A stretch of 64,000 nucleotides of DNA from Pontederia crassipes (lineage: Eukaryota > Streptophyta > Magnoliopsida > Commelinales > Pontederiaceae). Below are positions 44,958 to 56,769 of the stretch, piece by piece. The stretch covers positions 41,495,909 to 41,559,908 of the forward strand of contig CM060184.1 of assembly GCA_030549335.1 (NCBI GenBank), read 5' to 3'. The position numbers and the translations under genes are program-made. A model generated the notes under the pieces. The model saw only the letters and a list, made by a program, of their open reading frames with translations. It was not told the origin of the DNA and ran no database searches. Positions within the stretch are counted from its first letter, which is position 1. Each line of letters opens with the position of its first letter.

Positions 44958-46735
44958 TGATGCGATAAATTTGTAACAATAAAATTTGCTAGCAAGTGCA
45001 CTAGTCGCTCAAGTAATATAGTAAAAAGAAGTAAAGAGTATCGAACCCACGAGGAATATTATTAATTTAATATCTGAATTTATAAATTAATAAGAGAGGA
45101 AAAACATGGATTTTGAAAATGAATTTTATAAAATAAAATAAAGAAAATAAGATAAAGATAAGATAGTGGTGTTGAAGTTAGGCCTTAGGATGAAAATAGA
45201 TCAGGATAAATATTTGAACCATAAAAGATAAATTTAATCTTTAATGATGGATTAGAGTCCCCCTAAATTATTAATTTGACATGATTAAATTACGGTCTCC
45301 ACAAACTGGCATCCCCTCAATATAAGTATGCAAATTAAACTATCTTAATTTAATAAGGATTGAAGTCTCCACAAACTGGCATTCCATCAAATCATATTAA
45401 AATTAGGACGCATTAAATTGGATTCCCTAGACTATTAATCACTCCACAAACTGGTATAGATTAATAGACCACACAAATTTGATTCTCCACACACTAGTTA
45501 TCAAATTTATGTCAATTATTAATTTCAAATAGCATCAATTAATTTAATTAGTGAATTCTGAAATCAAATAGTCCACAAACTAGTAATTACTCAACTCAGA
45601 AATTCGAATAATTAAATTAAAAGCACTAAGCACAATTAACTAATTGATAAGAAAAGATTAAAACAAATAATATAGGATCCAAATAGTTTCCCTTCAATAA
45701 TAATCTCCTAAAATGAAATAAATAAAAATATGGAGTTCATCCTAGAAATTCTGGAGAGATAATAATAAAATCACAATAATAATTAGAAGAATTACACCAA
45801 GAATAAAATAGGATCCTCATGTCTGGGCAGACAGTCGGGCAGCCTCTCGGACTTGATCAGAGTCATGATCAACTTCCAGTCGTTGCACCTCTCTCCTCTT
45901 GGTCGAAGCCTACAGAGCTCACGACTCGTTGTGGAGGAAACCTGAACTTCAGAGCATGAATTGGAACGACGGATTCTTCACGTATTTATAGGTGCGGACG
46001 GCCTTCAATTTGATCACGGTCGTAAATATCGTACAGTCGAATTTAATTTTACGAGATAAAACTTGAGTTGATTACGGTCGATAAACTTTGTTTCTCTCTC
46101 TGAATCTCGGTCAAAACTATAAAGCTGTTACGCCCAAAAGATAAATCCGTCTTATTTTTACTCCATTGAAATCTCGGCCAAAACGAAGATTTACTTGCCA
46201 TTACGCCCAAAAGATAAAATCCTTTTATCTTTACTCCTTTCATATCTCGGCCAAAAAGTGATAATCTTCTTTGTAATCTCGCCCAAAATGATGAATTAGT
46301 TTCTGAATCTCGGCCGAAAAGATCCTTTGCACCCAACGGTTACGGCCGATAGCGATAAAACATGGATTTTTTCGGCCAATAAACTTTGGTAATTGATAGG
46401 ATTCTCGGCCGATATACTTCTTTGAATTGGAGTCTTCGGGCAATGATTCAGTATTTGATTTGGAATTCTCGGCCGATACATCACATCGCAGTCTGTATTT
46501 CGGTCGATAGTTTAATAATCCTTCGGATAATTGTGTATTCGGCCTTTCCTACAAAATAATAATCACAATTTAATTAATCCATCTATAATTAAAATATTTA
46601 GAAAATTAATAATTAAAATTGATAAATCCAAAATTATGACTAAAAATGATTAAAAAATAATGCATGCCATGATCAAATTACAAAAAAAATTAACCAAAAT
46701 AATAATCTAAAATATGTTATATTTTGCATGCATCA
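44958..46735 (-). repeat. 3' LTR of the Athila-like element, 1778 bp
   Basis: This is the full-length LTR with a TATA box at 45983-45990 (TATTTATA on the plus strand). Words such as TTACGCCCAAAAG and TCTCGGCC lie between about 46070 and 46560. CCACAAACTGG-type repeats occur about every 70 bp in 45300-45480. Its inner edge joins a polypurine tract. Confidence 0.92.
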
Positions 46736-46752
46736 AACTCCCCCAAGCTTAA
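46736..46752 (-). promoter_or_regulatory. Polypurine tract of the Athila-like element
   Basis: The minus strand reads AAGCTTGGGGGAGTT immediately before the LTR start TGATGC. This is the expected plus-strand primer, and it fixes the LTR boundary. Confidence 0.8.
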
Positions 46753-48249
46753 AGTTTTGCTTGTCCTTAAGCAAAAATTCAAAGCAAGGCTCAAGAAAGT
46801 TTCATCATAGCCTCCACATTGTCAACTGACTAATTTTCTTACACAGTTCTTCTGCACACCTACTACTCAGTATCCTACCACTTTCCATGTACTTAGCTTC
46901 ATAGAGGTTCTGAATGCTACACAAATTTAAACAATCTCAAATTCAGCCTTGTAGAAAAATAAATTGTCTGTCAAATAATAGCATTAATATTGAACACATA
47001 AGTACTAATTGAGCTTAAAACTTTTTCTTTTTCTTTTTCTTTTCACTTTTATTTTCAATCATTTTGAATGTTCTAATCTTCAAGCAGAATTGCACAAGGA
47101 GGTCCATGTAACGGACTTTAGACTGATGACTCCCAAACCAGATAGCCTTAGGGAAATAGGTGATAAGGCACCCCTCGAGTTTACTTGCCCGAACAACCAA
47201 GGTTCTGAATGAAGAGTTCGAACTTAGCCATGATTCAGTACTCCTGTGCTTCTTCATATTTCACAAGATGGTCCATGTAGCGGGCTTTCGATCGACGGAT
47301 CCCAGAGCAGTTGCCCTTAGGTCGCCAGGCATGAACCCCTATGGATCTAATTACCCGAACACATCTTGGTTCCAGATAACACTTTTGTACCTACACATAA
47401 CTTTATTCAACTTTTTTTTTCACATTTTTTTAAGCTCAAGGAGTACTTAATATGGTCAATAAAAAGGCTACTAATATCAAGACTTAAAATAAATAAATAA
47501 AAAGGCATGAATATGATTTTGTCATCTAGTCATTCATAATTCTACTTTGCATAGGCACATGGTCCATAAGTTTGATACTAAAATAGCAACTGATAAGAAC
47601 GAAAAGCATTTAAATTTCATCAATTAATGGTATGGCTTTGAAATTTTTACTTAAAGATAATTAAAACAATAAGACAAGAGTTAGTAAGATGGAAGCAAAA
47701 AATAAATGCATGCAATGGTATTTTTGGAAAAAAATTTTCAATTTTTCAATTTTTTTCTGGATTTTTAGAAATACATGCAAGCATAAGCAAGTAAAAAGAA
47801 AAATAAGGAAAAATGCAATGCATGAAATTCAAACTCAGTGTTAAGCCAGCAACGGGCTTTAGAAATGCTTGAACCAGACACTGTCCTCAGTGTTAAGCCA
47901 GCAAGGGAAAGTGATACATACTCAATAAAAAGGAAAAATAAAGAAATAAAAATAAAGAAAAGGGAAAAGACACAACCGGATTTACTATCTATGGGGTGGC
48001 GATGGTGTATGGTAGCCGAGATGTCCTTGGCGCATATGATACTCATGGATGCGCCTCATCATGCGAACATGCTGATTCTGGAGGGATTCGAAGCGACCCT
48101 AACGATCATCCATATTGCTAAAGTCAGCTCGAATGTTGGTCAACTCCTGGGCCTGTCGATGTTGCTCTTCTTGAATAGCATGTAGCTCTCCTGCTTGACG
48201 AAGTTGCTCTTCCTAAAAGACGTGGAACTCCCCTGCCTGACGAAGTTGC
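46753..48249. other. Non-coding 3' region of the Athila-like element
   Basis: Two diverged copies of a segment (GGTCCATGTA.CGG..TT, then CCCTTAGG, then TTACCCGAACA or similar) lie at about 47090-47205 and 47265-47375. The phrase TCAGTGTTAAGCCAGCAA is repeated at 47838 and 47887. I see no convincing coding. Confidence 0.6.
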
Positions 48250-49371
48250 TCATCGTACATTGATTCTCATATTTTGCATGGAAACATAGTCAGGCTGAGG
48301 TGGCTGAGGTGGCGAAGGTGGATGGTAAGTCTGCTCTGGAGCTGAAGTGAAAGTAGGCTCTGGTGCTATATAGTGATTTCGCACCGGTTCCTGTAAAGGG
48401 ACAGATACTTCCATTGGATCACATTCCTCATAAGGAGTAGCCGGTATGAACGAAGAATCTAAAGAGCTTTCTTGTGCTGGAGATGGAATCAGAGAAGGCA
48501 CCGGCATATAGGGTGAAAGAGCAGATGCCTCATGTCGGGAAGCTACCGGTGATACAGCTTGAAAAACTTGTGGTTGCTTAAAGTACTGTTGAGCCGCCGC
48601 ATAGTCAGTAGAATCAAACCAGGAGAATGCTTCATCCTGGTGTGGCTGATCAACTGGGATAGATGATCCTGCAGGTGAGATTAATGGAGCTGCGACCTGC
48701 CTAAAAAGGAGCCAATTATTTGGATTAATTGGCGTAAAAGCATCTCGATCTGAGCAAGACACCTCCTGATTGTGGCCTTTAAAAATAAAAACTTTGATCC
48801 CTAAGTTGTTGGTCTTCACGAGACCCATAACCTGAATGGTCCTACGATTGAGGTGGGTGTTTCCTGGCACAGCTTCAAGATCATCCAAGTAAAGTTGTAG
48901 GTGCTGAGCAATATGTGTGAGAAGGGCGCCCATATTAATGCTACCGCCACGATGAGTAGTGCGGCGCTGGAATCGACGAATGATGAAGGCACCCACATTA
49001 ACAGGAGTTCTGTGAAGCATGCTGTGGATGAGGTATAACTCTCCTTCTGAGACGGCACCACCATTATCACTGCGTCCGCTTAAGGTGTTACTTAGCATGC
49101 GAAGGATGTAGCGCAGAACAGGATTTTGAATTGAGCTGTCTTTAGTTGTGTTCCAAACCAAGCGGTCTTCTTTTGTTATCTGTTTCCAAAAAATTTCAGC
49201 ATCAAATTCAGCAGGTACAAAAGAAGATCCATGGTTGGGGAATCCATAGATATTATTAATCTCTCCTGGAGTGAGAGTAAAGGGTCGTTCATAAAGTTGG
49301 AATGAAATGCGAGGCTGATCATAATTCCTGCCATCTAAATTAAAGACCTCCAAGGATGAGAGAAATTCCAT
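48250..49371 (-). CDS. Athila-type second ORF (373 aa), intact
   Basis: An uninterrupted 373-codon frame begins MEFLSSLEVFNLDGRN and contains RISFQLYERPFTLTPGEINN and IYGFPNHG. This resembles the ORF often annotated as ATHILA ORF-1 or plant retrotransposon ORF-1 protein. The C-terminal third is proline- and glutamine-rich (PSPPQPPQPDYV near the end). No signal peptide or transmembrane segment is obvious. It lies between the GGCCGTAA-word array and the 3' LTR, where other Athila elements have the env-position ORF. Its function is unknown. Being open while everything around is broken may reflect the young age of the insertion. Confidence 0.65.
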   Translation of the reverse strand: MEFLSSLEVFNLDGRNYDQPRISFQLYERPFTLTPGEINNIYGFPNHGSSFVPAEFDAEIFWKQITKEDRLVWNTTKDSSIQNPVLRYILRMLSNTLSGRSDNGGAVSEGELYLIHSMLHRTPVNVGAFIIRRFQRRTTHRGGSINMGALLTHIAQHLQLYLDDLEAVPGNTHLNRRTIQVMGLVKTNNLGIKVFIFKGHNQEVSCSDRDAFTPINPNNWLLFRQVAAPLISPAGSSIPVDQPHQDEAFSWFDSTDYAAAQQYFKQPQVFQAVSPVASRHEASALSPYMPVPSLIPSPAQESSLDSSFIPATPYEECDPMEVSVPLQEPVRNHYIAPEPTFTSAPEQTYHPPSPPQPPQPDYVSMQNMRINVR

Positions 49372-50718
49372 AATTAGTACTTCATAAGTTGGCCATCAGG
49401 AATGCACAAAGTCAGAGAGTCCAATTTGAGAAAATAATATATGAATATCTGCAAGTAAATTATACTCCCTGAGCAATTCGGTATCCGAAAATCTGGTGGC
49501 ATGAATTCGAATCTCAGACATCCGTTCATATCGAGCTTGATACTCCGGCTTAATCCAATAATAATCTCCGGGATAGGAGATTAATTGTGAGGGATGTGGG
49601 ACCGACTGAGCATTCGGATGTCGTCGTTCGCGACGTCCCCTCCAAATATTAGCAAATCACCTCATTTTAATCCGAACAGAAATCAGCAAAGAAAAAGGTG
49701 CGGCCCGGTGGACTCAATGGCTGAAGTTTCAGCCGTAGTATATGTCAGAGTGTCGGCCGTAATTCGATGAAGAGTTGAAGTCTCGGCCGTAAGGAACAGG
49801 CTGTGGTGCGCTTTTGGGCGTAAGGGGGCTGAGGTGAGGTCGGTGAGACTTTGGCCATAAGGAGAAAGGGCGCGGACACTTTTGGCCGTAGTTGATGAAG
49901 CTCGGTCGTAGGAGTAGATGAACCTCAGTCGTAGTGGTGGTGGCCGTAAGGAACGAGGGCGATGGTGTTTTTGGGCGTAAAGGAGCGGAGGTGTCATCGT
50001 CGGCTTTCGTCCGGGCGTAAGAGAGCAGCGAAGACTTCGTCCGTAAGAAATAGGTGGAACCGGCGATGAGACTTCGGCCGTAAGGGTTTTTGGGCGAGAA
50101 GGCTTTGAAACTTCGGCCGTAATATCTCTCGGCCGTAAGGAACAAGGGGAGCGCTGGAGCTTTTAGGCGTAAGGGAGCGGCGAAGCGGTGCTGCTCAGTG
50201 GGACTTCGGCCGTAAGGATGGTGGTGCTTGATCTGCAAGGATGTGGAAGGGGTAAGAATTTAAAGACGAAAGTTGGGCGAAACTGTACCTGTTCCAACGT
50301 GATGGCATGCAGTGACGAGTCATGTCGGGAACAGTATTCATGTGATCGGCCGATTTCTGAGGTGAGTCTTTTGTTTCGCCTTGTCATGTCGGAGCATGAA
50401 GCATGCATGTCCGATCTCGGCCGTAAAAAAAATAGTATTCCAGAATTTCGATGCATGCATGTGTCTTGTTGGCATGTCCGAATTTCTCTCTAGCGCAAAA
50501 ATGAAATATTAGCTAGATGACTGCAAATATTAAAAAATAAATAAATAAATAAATAAATAAAGATAAAAAGAATGAAATGCCTAAAAAAACTAAATAAAAT
50601 CACCCAAACTAATTTAAGATAACTAAGATATTAATAAGCAACTAATTAAAAACTAATCTAAAGAGAGAAAATATAGTTCTGATTTATAGTCATCAGCTTG
50701 ACTTAGTCCCGATAAAGA
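49372..50718. repeat. GGCCGTAA / GGGCGTAA word array between gag and ORF2
   Basis: Between about 49740 and 50425 the words CGGCCGTAA or GGGCGTAA and close variants occur roughly every 20-60 bp (about 18 copies counted by eye), in the place where pol would be expected. The open frames here on either strand are repeat-driven. The 49372-49680 part is non-repetitive. A TAAA tetranucleotide run lies at about 50537-50562. Confidence 0.75.
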
Positions 50719-52091
50719 TCAAGGCCTATTTTGCTCTTCTCCCCTTGGATTTTTCTCTGTGTTGCTTGGGAGGGAGCCCAGTGTACGTCCAGTCAGTTGT
50801 GCCGCCATCTGGCCCAGTTGTCTTTCCAAATTTCGAATTGATGCATCCTGATTAGTGGCTCTAGACTCCATATCTTTTTGCAACGATTGCATAGTATCTA
50901 TTATCTGTGCCATCATCTCCTGCATATGATTTGATGATTGATATTGGGGAGCATCAAGTTGCCTTCTCAGTATATAATCTTTTGATGGGCCAGAAGGTTG
51001 GCCTTAATTCTGATTATAGGCAAACTTCGGATTGTGTCTCCAACCATAATCGTTGCTCTTGAAAAATGGGTTGGAAATAAAGTTAGCATTTTCAATTTGA
51101 TTTAAATCTGAAGTGTTACATGTAGGGCTATAATTGCTTGAATTTCCCATTAGTGACATCATCTGCTCGAATTTTTGATTAAGTGGCTCCAACTGAGCCA
51201 CTATTTCCGAAGATTGTGTTCCTTGTGCAGCATGTACATCCTGAGTTCGGCGAGATGGTCTCCTTTCTTGGCTTGACTTGAGGGCTACGACTTCAATTAT
51301 ATCCTGTATCTCACTAGGACGTTTAGATCCCAGCACTGTCCCTCTTGCTGATTGATCGAGCTTATCTTGATCAGCAGCTCGCAATCCATGATAGAAATCT
51401 TTCATCACTTGCCATTTTGAGATTCTATTATCAGAAACTCTGGCCAACAGTTCCTTATATCGTTCCCATGCTTCATATAATGTCTCGTTATCGTCTTGAA
51501 CAAATGCCCTTAGCTCTCTTCTATATTTTCCTACTTTTTTGTGGTGGGCAATATTTTCCAACAAACTTTTCTACCAGCTCCAACCATGAGTGAACTGATC
51601 CTGCAGGCAAAGTTTTGAACCATGTGGAAGCTTTGTCACGTAAAGATTGAGGAAATAATAATAAACGAATAACTTCAGTAGAAACATTATTATTTCTAAA
51701 GGTTCTAAGAGTGGCAAGAAATTTATCAAGGTGATCGTGAGGGTCTTCATGAAATCCTCCTCCAAATTGAGATGCTTGTATCATCCTCACGATTGCCGGA
51801 TTGATCTCAAAATTATTTGCATTGATTTCAGGCAGCACAATGCATGATTCTCGGTCATTATATCTAGCCGATGCACATTCTCTCATATTGAGTTCTGCTT
51901 CATCTTCTCATCGATTATTTTGTGGCGGAACTAGTTCATTTCGTTGCTCATTGTTGCATGCTTGTTCAGCCATTCTTCTTATATTTCTTCTTAATCGGCG
52001 AGAAGTTCTTTCAATTTCAGGATCAAATTCTAAAATTGGATTTGAACTCCTAGTGCGCTTATCAAAAGATTCCAGGATTGGTTGTGATTAA
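50719..52091 (-). pseudogene. Athila-like gag
   Basis: The capsid region (retrotrans_gag) lies on the minus strand in 51521-51886 (ANNFEINPAIVRMIQASQFG, then IRLLLFPQSLRDKASTWFK). It continues in a shifted frame in 51004-51564 (ETLYEAWERYKELLARV, then QVMKDFYHGL). The C-terminal piece 50719-50925 is glutamine-rich (LERQLGQMAAQLTGR). Gag forms the virus-like particle of the retrotransposon. There is a one-base frame change in an A-rich run near 51528-51545, a stop at 51004 and degenerate sequence upstream to about 52090. No zinc knuckle is visible. Confidence 0.82.
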
Positions 52092-53340
52092 ATATTCAGT
52101 AGTACCTGCAACAACCAATTTTCAGTAGAAAATAAAATAAAATATAAAAAAAATATAAAAAATAAATAAAAGAAAATACAGATAATAGGTCATGAAGAAA
52201 TAATATTCAAATCGATATAAGTCTTTCAAGCTTATAGAATTGAAAATTCGTCATTAAAATTAATTTTCGAAAGGAATTTATCAAAAATCTAATTAGGGCC
52301 GCCAAACTTCACACAAGATTATCGAATACGACAAAAAGTAAAACTCGAAACATTCTTCAAACAGATCGGAACCCTCAAAAGATACCAATTCAAATTCCAA
52401 ATATTAACATCTCGGCCGAAATTAAATAAATTCGGTAGTCGTAAAAATCATGCACTCGTTCGGCCGTAAAACTTAACCACGTTGTCAACATTACGACCGT
52501 AAAACAATAATTAGAGAAGATAATTAGATTTGACCGTCGCCAAACACAAGATCCCGGCCGAAATTAGAGTAGTAGGACATAAAATAATCTGATTTGGCTG
52601 TAAAAACCATGAGACAGTGTCGAAGGGATCAACGTGAATAGGGACGCAGCGTAAAACTTGTTTGATTACGACCGAGATAACGTTAAATTAAAATTCCGAA
52701 CCAATTACGAATTCATCAAAGTCAGCCGCAAACACTTCTCGGCCACAAAATTGAATAATTAATCAATCTGTGCGCAAGGGATTATATCAATTCGATCTCA
52801 TGTGGATAAAGAGAATCTCGACCATAAAATTCAGATAAAGATTGCTATTAAAGCCGAAGCGAGTCAGAAGATTTGAAGTTTACGGCCAAAATGAAGTCGA
52901 CATGAATCATTATGGCCGAAACTGAATTAAGTCGTTTCTTTATGGCCGAAATAGAGTAAACCACTTTGGCCAAAACAATATCAAATCAATATGAATATAA
53001 CATGGCGTAAAACAACGTTCGGATAAACATTACGGCCGTAAAATAGAAGATTAGAACTCAGAATCGAGAGGCCGTAAAACTAGTAAAGCCGACAAAATAT
53101 ATCACGGTCGTAAAACCATAAGTCGACGGTATAATCCGAAAAATTCAACTGGCATTAGAATTTAAGCCGAAAGTCAACAAATTTTAAAAATGTCGTGACC
53201 CTTATCTGCAAAAGAAAATTGTTAGTTTATTCACAAAATAAAAATAATTAAAAAAAATAGTACATATTTACAAAGAATTATTTACAATTTATTTACATCT
53301 CCTAATAATTCATAAAAATCAAAAATTAATTAATAAATAT
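52092..53340. other. 5' leader of the Athila-like element
   Basis: This long untranslated leader is rich in TCGGCCGAAAT, GGCCGTAAAA and related words between about 52410 and 53110, like the LTR and the spacer. No coding is evident. Confidence 0.65.
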
Positions 53341-53364
53341 TCTCCGGCAACGGTGCCAAAAGCT
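53341..53364 (-). promoter_or_regulatory. Primer-binding site of the Athila-like element
   Basis: Next to the LTR end, the minus strand reads TTTTGGCACCGTTGCCGGAG. This is close to TGGCGCCGTTGCCGGGGA, the primer-binding site used by Athila-type elements. It establishes that the right LTR is the 5' LTR. Confidence 0.8.
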
Positions 53365-54643
53365 TGATGTGATAAATTTGTAACAATAAAATTTGCTAGC
53401 AAGTGCACTAGTCGCTCAAGTAATATAGTAAAAAGGAGTAAAGAGTACGAACCCACGAGGAATATTATTAATTCAATATCTGAATTTATAAATTAATAAG
53501 AGAGGAAAAACATGGATTTTGAAAATGAATTTTATAAAATAAAATAAAGAAAATAAGACAAAGATAAGATAGTGGTGTTGAAGTTAGGCCTTAAGATGAA
53601 AATAGATCAGGATAAACATTTGAACCATAAAAGATAAATTTAATCTTTAATGATGGATTAGAGTCCCCCTAAATTATTAATTTGACATGATTAAATTATA
53701 GTCTCCACAAACTGGCATCCCCTCAATCTAAGTATGCAAATTAAACTATCTTAATTTAATAAGAATTGAAGTCTCCACAAACTGGCATCCCATCAAATCA
53801 TATTAAAATTAGAATGCATTAAATTAGATTCCCTAGACTATTAATCACTGCACAAACTGGTATAGATTAATAGACCACACAAATTTGATTCTCCACACAC
53901 TAGTTATCAAATTTATGTCAATTATTAATTTCAAATAGCATCAATTAATTTAATTAGTGAATTCTGAAATCAAATAGTCCACAAACTGGTAAATCCGTCT
54001 TATCTTGCCATTACGCCCAAAAGATAAATCCGTCTTATACGCCCAAAAGATAAATCTGTCTTATCTTTACTCCATTGAAATCTCGGCCAAAATGAAGATT
54101 TACTTGCCATTACGCCCAAAAGATAAAATCTTTTTATCTTTACCCCCTTCATATCTCGGTCAAAAAGTGATAATCTTCTTTGTAATCTCGCCCAAAATGA
54201 TGAATTAGTTTCTGAATCTCGGCCGAAAAGATCCTTTGCACCCAACGGTTACGGCCGATAACGATAAAACATGGATTTTTTCGGCCAATAAACTTTGGTA
54301 ATTGATAGGATTCTCGGCCGATATACTTCTTTGAATTGGAGTCTTCGGGCGATGATTCGGTATTCGATTTGGAATTCTCGGCCGATACATCACATTGCAG
54401 TCTGTATTTCGGTCGATAGTTTAATAATCCTTCGGATAATTGTGTATTCGGCCTTTCCTGCAAAATAATAATCACAATTTAATTAATCCATCCATAATTA
54501 AAATATTTAGAAAATTAATAATTAAAATTGATAAATCTGGAATTATGGCTAAAAATGATTAAAAAATAATGCATGCCATGATCAAATTACAGAAAAATTA
54601 ACTAAAATAATAATCTAAAATATGTTATATTTTGCATGCATCA
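53365..54643 (-). repeat. 5' LTR of the Athila-like element, 1279 bp, promoter region deleted
   Basis: The sequence matches the 3' LTR over both ends but jumps near 53990-54030 from the CACAAACTGG repeats straight to the GATAAATCCGTC region. It skips the equivalent of about 45590-46130, which includes the TATA box. The 5' LTR therefore lacks the start of transcription. A short duplication of AAGATAAATC.GTCTTAT flanks the junction. Confidence 0.85.
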
Positions 54644-54648
54644 TATTG

Positions 54649-55010
54649 CCTAAGTGATACACTTTAGCATCCCTAACCATTTCACAATAAGGATTTTGTA
54701 TTTCAACTCCATTTGATACTTCAACAAATGTTGTATTACTATCCACCCATTGCTCCTCACCATGCGAAGTCCAATTGACATAAGCATTTAAAAAGCCATT
54801 ATGATATAAATCCTTTTGCACTTCATACTTGACCTTCCATCGAAAGTTTTTACATTTTTGACAAGGACATTGGATTTGGCAACCAATATCAACAACATCT
54901 TCATGTTCATAAGCAAACTTTATGAACTCGTCAACACCATCTTGAAAATTTTCTGTTATAAATTCATGTTCATCTTTCCAATGTTGGATCCAACTTCGAT
55001 CGGGTCGCAT
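54649..55010 (-). pseudogene. CACTA TNP2 transposase, N-terminal exon
   Basis: The frame starts at an ATG giving MRPDRSWI (complement of 55008-55010), matching the M..RSWI start of TNP2-type transposases. It carries the N-terminal transposase-associated domain with CPCQKCKN, FLNAYVNWTSHGEE and a run to VYHLGN at the insertion site. The upstream in-frame extension to 55097 is probably 5' UTR. The reading frame continues exactly across the Athila-like insertion once one TATTG copy is removed, so the insertion hit a then-continuous gene. Confidence 0.87.
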
Positions 55011-55097
55011 CTCGCTGAAATTTATGTAGGAAAGACTATATTCATAAGCCTCTCTCACAACAAGTGTGCCACAACCAAGTATATTATTGTTATGCAT

Positions 55098-56099
55098 TTA
55101 AAAGGCCCAAATGTATTATTCTCAGTAAGATTGTGTACTGAAATCTTATTATGAACAATGAAATGTGAGGAAAAAAAGTAACAATGCAATTATACCAAAA
55201 CAGAACATGAAATATACTAGAAAAATAATAAGTAAATGAAACTGACAATCAGTAAATGAAGTAAAGGAGCATGAAATTACATAATGGTCTAAGAAGATGC
55301 ACAAGATACATATTTCTGTTGACATGGCCAAAACATTGTTTGCCAGCAAGTATGCATAATGTATAGACAATAACTGGAATCACATTGATAACTTGATAGG
55401 TAGAAAAGAGAATAAATCAGGGGAACAAAATGTCATCTAAAGAATATAGATAATTGTGTAAAGGAATTGGCAGCGGTTAAACTTCCTAAGTGTTGAACAA
55501 TGTTGTGCACAAAAGACCAAGCTTCACAGAGATATGTCAGTCACTCATATTGATAATATTTTGTTGTCTTCTTGAAACTTCAAAAGGAAAAGCATACTAA
55601 GATATTACTTGTTGAGTGAATGGAACAAGACAACAAATGAGAAATGCATCCTTGTATATAGAATGCGTGCAAAGTGCAATTACAATTATATTTTTATTTC
55701 AGTTAATTAAATGAATGAAATGTATACATCTACTTGCTATGAATCCTAGCATATAATTAAACAAGAAATATGTTCCATCTGATGCATTCAAAGCCTTGTA
55801 CTGCAATCACATAAGATGTGGAAATAATTCAACATATCACAAACTTGTTGCTAGTGAAATATCCTGAAAGTTATAGATAATTCTGCTCTGTCCAAGAATT
55901 CAAATTATTTGTGATAGAGAATTTACTGCTAAATGAAAATCCAGGTTAGAGACTCAAAACTATTCCAAAACTTTATTAAGTTCTATTTTTGAGAAATAAA
56001 ATTCATTTTCCTAAAATGTAAAATACTACTATAGATAATCTAATTCACATAGACCAAGCTTCAAAAAAGATCGAGCTTCACAAAAGAGAACAATGTTGT
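55098..56099. other. CACTA upstream region, nothing recognised
   Basis: AT-rich DNA between TNP2 and the GC-rich repeat block, possibly an intron or 5' UTR of the CACTA transcript. No conserved motif was seen. Confidence 0.4.
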
Positions 56100-56119
56100 G
56101 AACTCGTTCATATTGATAA

Positions 56120-56680
56120 TGTTTCGACAGTGGCATGTGCGCAGGCCACCGCCGGCGACCACTGTGATGGTCGCCGGCGTGCGCCTAGGCTCCCTGCACG
56201 CGCAGGGGCCTGAGAGGAACCCTGCCAACGATGGCAGGGGTCGTTGGTTACTCCCTGCGCTCACGGGGAGTCGAGCGCGCACCGAGGACCAACGCAGGGG
56301 CCAAGCAGCGACCCCTGTCATCGCTAGCAAGGTTCGTCTCAAGCCCCTACGAGTGCAGGGAGCCTGGGCACCGCCGGCGACCCCTGTGATGGTCGTCGGC
56401 GTGCGCCCAAGCTCCCTGCATGCGCAGGGGCCTGAGACGAATCTTGCCAGTGATGGCAGGGGACAGGGAGTCGGGGCGCGCGTCGGCGACCAATGCAGGG
56501 GTCGCCGGCGGCAGCCCAGGCTCTCCGTGCAATGGCATGAGACGAATCTTGCCAACGATGGCAGGGGTCGCTGGTTGGCCCCTACGCGCACTAGGAGTTG
56601 GGTTGCGTGTCGGCGACCAACGTACGGGTCGCCAGCGGCAGCCTGCGTGTACAGACCCTTGCACGCCGGCTGCACAAAGA
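56120..56680. repeat. GC-rich degenerate tandem repeats in the CACTA element
   Basis: A unit of about 220 bp beginning CCGCCGGCGACC.CTGTGATG recurs at about 56150 and 56371. Shorter internal repeats include CTTGCCA.CGATGGCAGGGG, CGCAGGGGCCTGAGA and GTCGGCGACCAA. Local GC content is far above the surroundings. Long open frames appear on both strands but result from base composition. A GC-rich control region near the 5' end of the transcript is known from the maize Spm/En element. This block is in the equivalent position. Confidence 0.7.
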
Positions 56681-56769
56681 AGAAAACGAAAAAAACGTAG
56701 AAAAAATGAACGGAAAAAGTAGAAAAAGTGGAAGAATGATGCACCTGAAGAATCTTTGAGGTCTGGATG

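Larger units (their letters stand above)
44958..54643 (-). mobile_element. Athila-like LTR element lacking pol, TSD TATTG
   Basis: The 9686-bp element has LTRs at 44958-46735 and 53365-54643, both bounded by TGATG and CATCA. It is flanked by exact TATTG copies (44953-44957 and 54644-54648). The minus-strand order is 5' LTR, primer-binding site, gag, a GGCCGTAA-word array, a second ORF, polypurine tract and 3' LTR. No reverse transcriptase, protease or integrase motif is present in the internal 6.6 kb, so mobilisation would need proteins from a partner element. It sits inside the TNP2 coding sequence. Confidence 0.92.

Noticed and set aside
49683..50493. ORFs of 97-169 codons in the GGCCGTAA array
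   Set aside because: They are repetitive, have no domain, and are open on both strands. They are explained by the word array.
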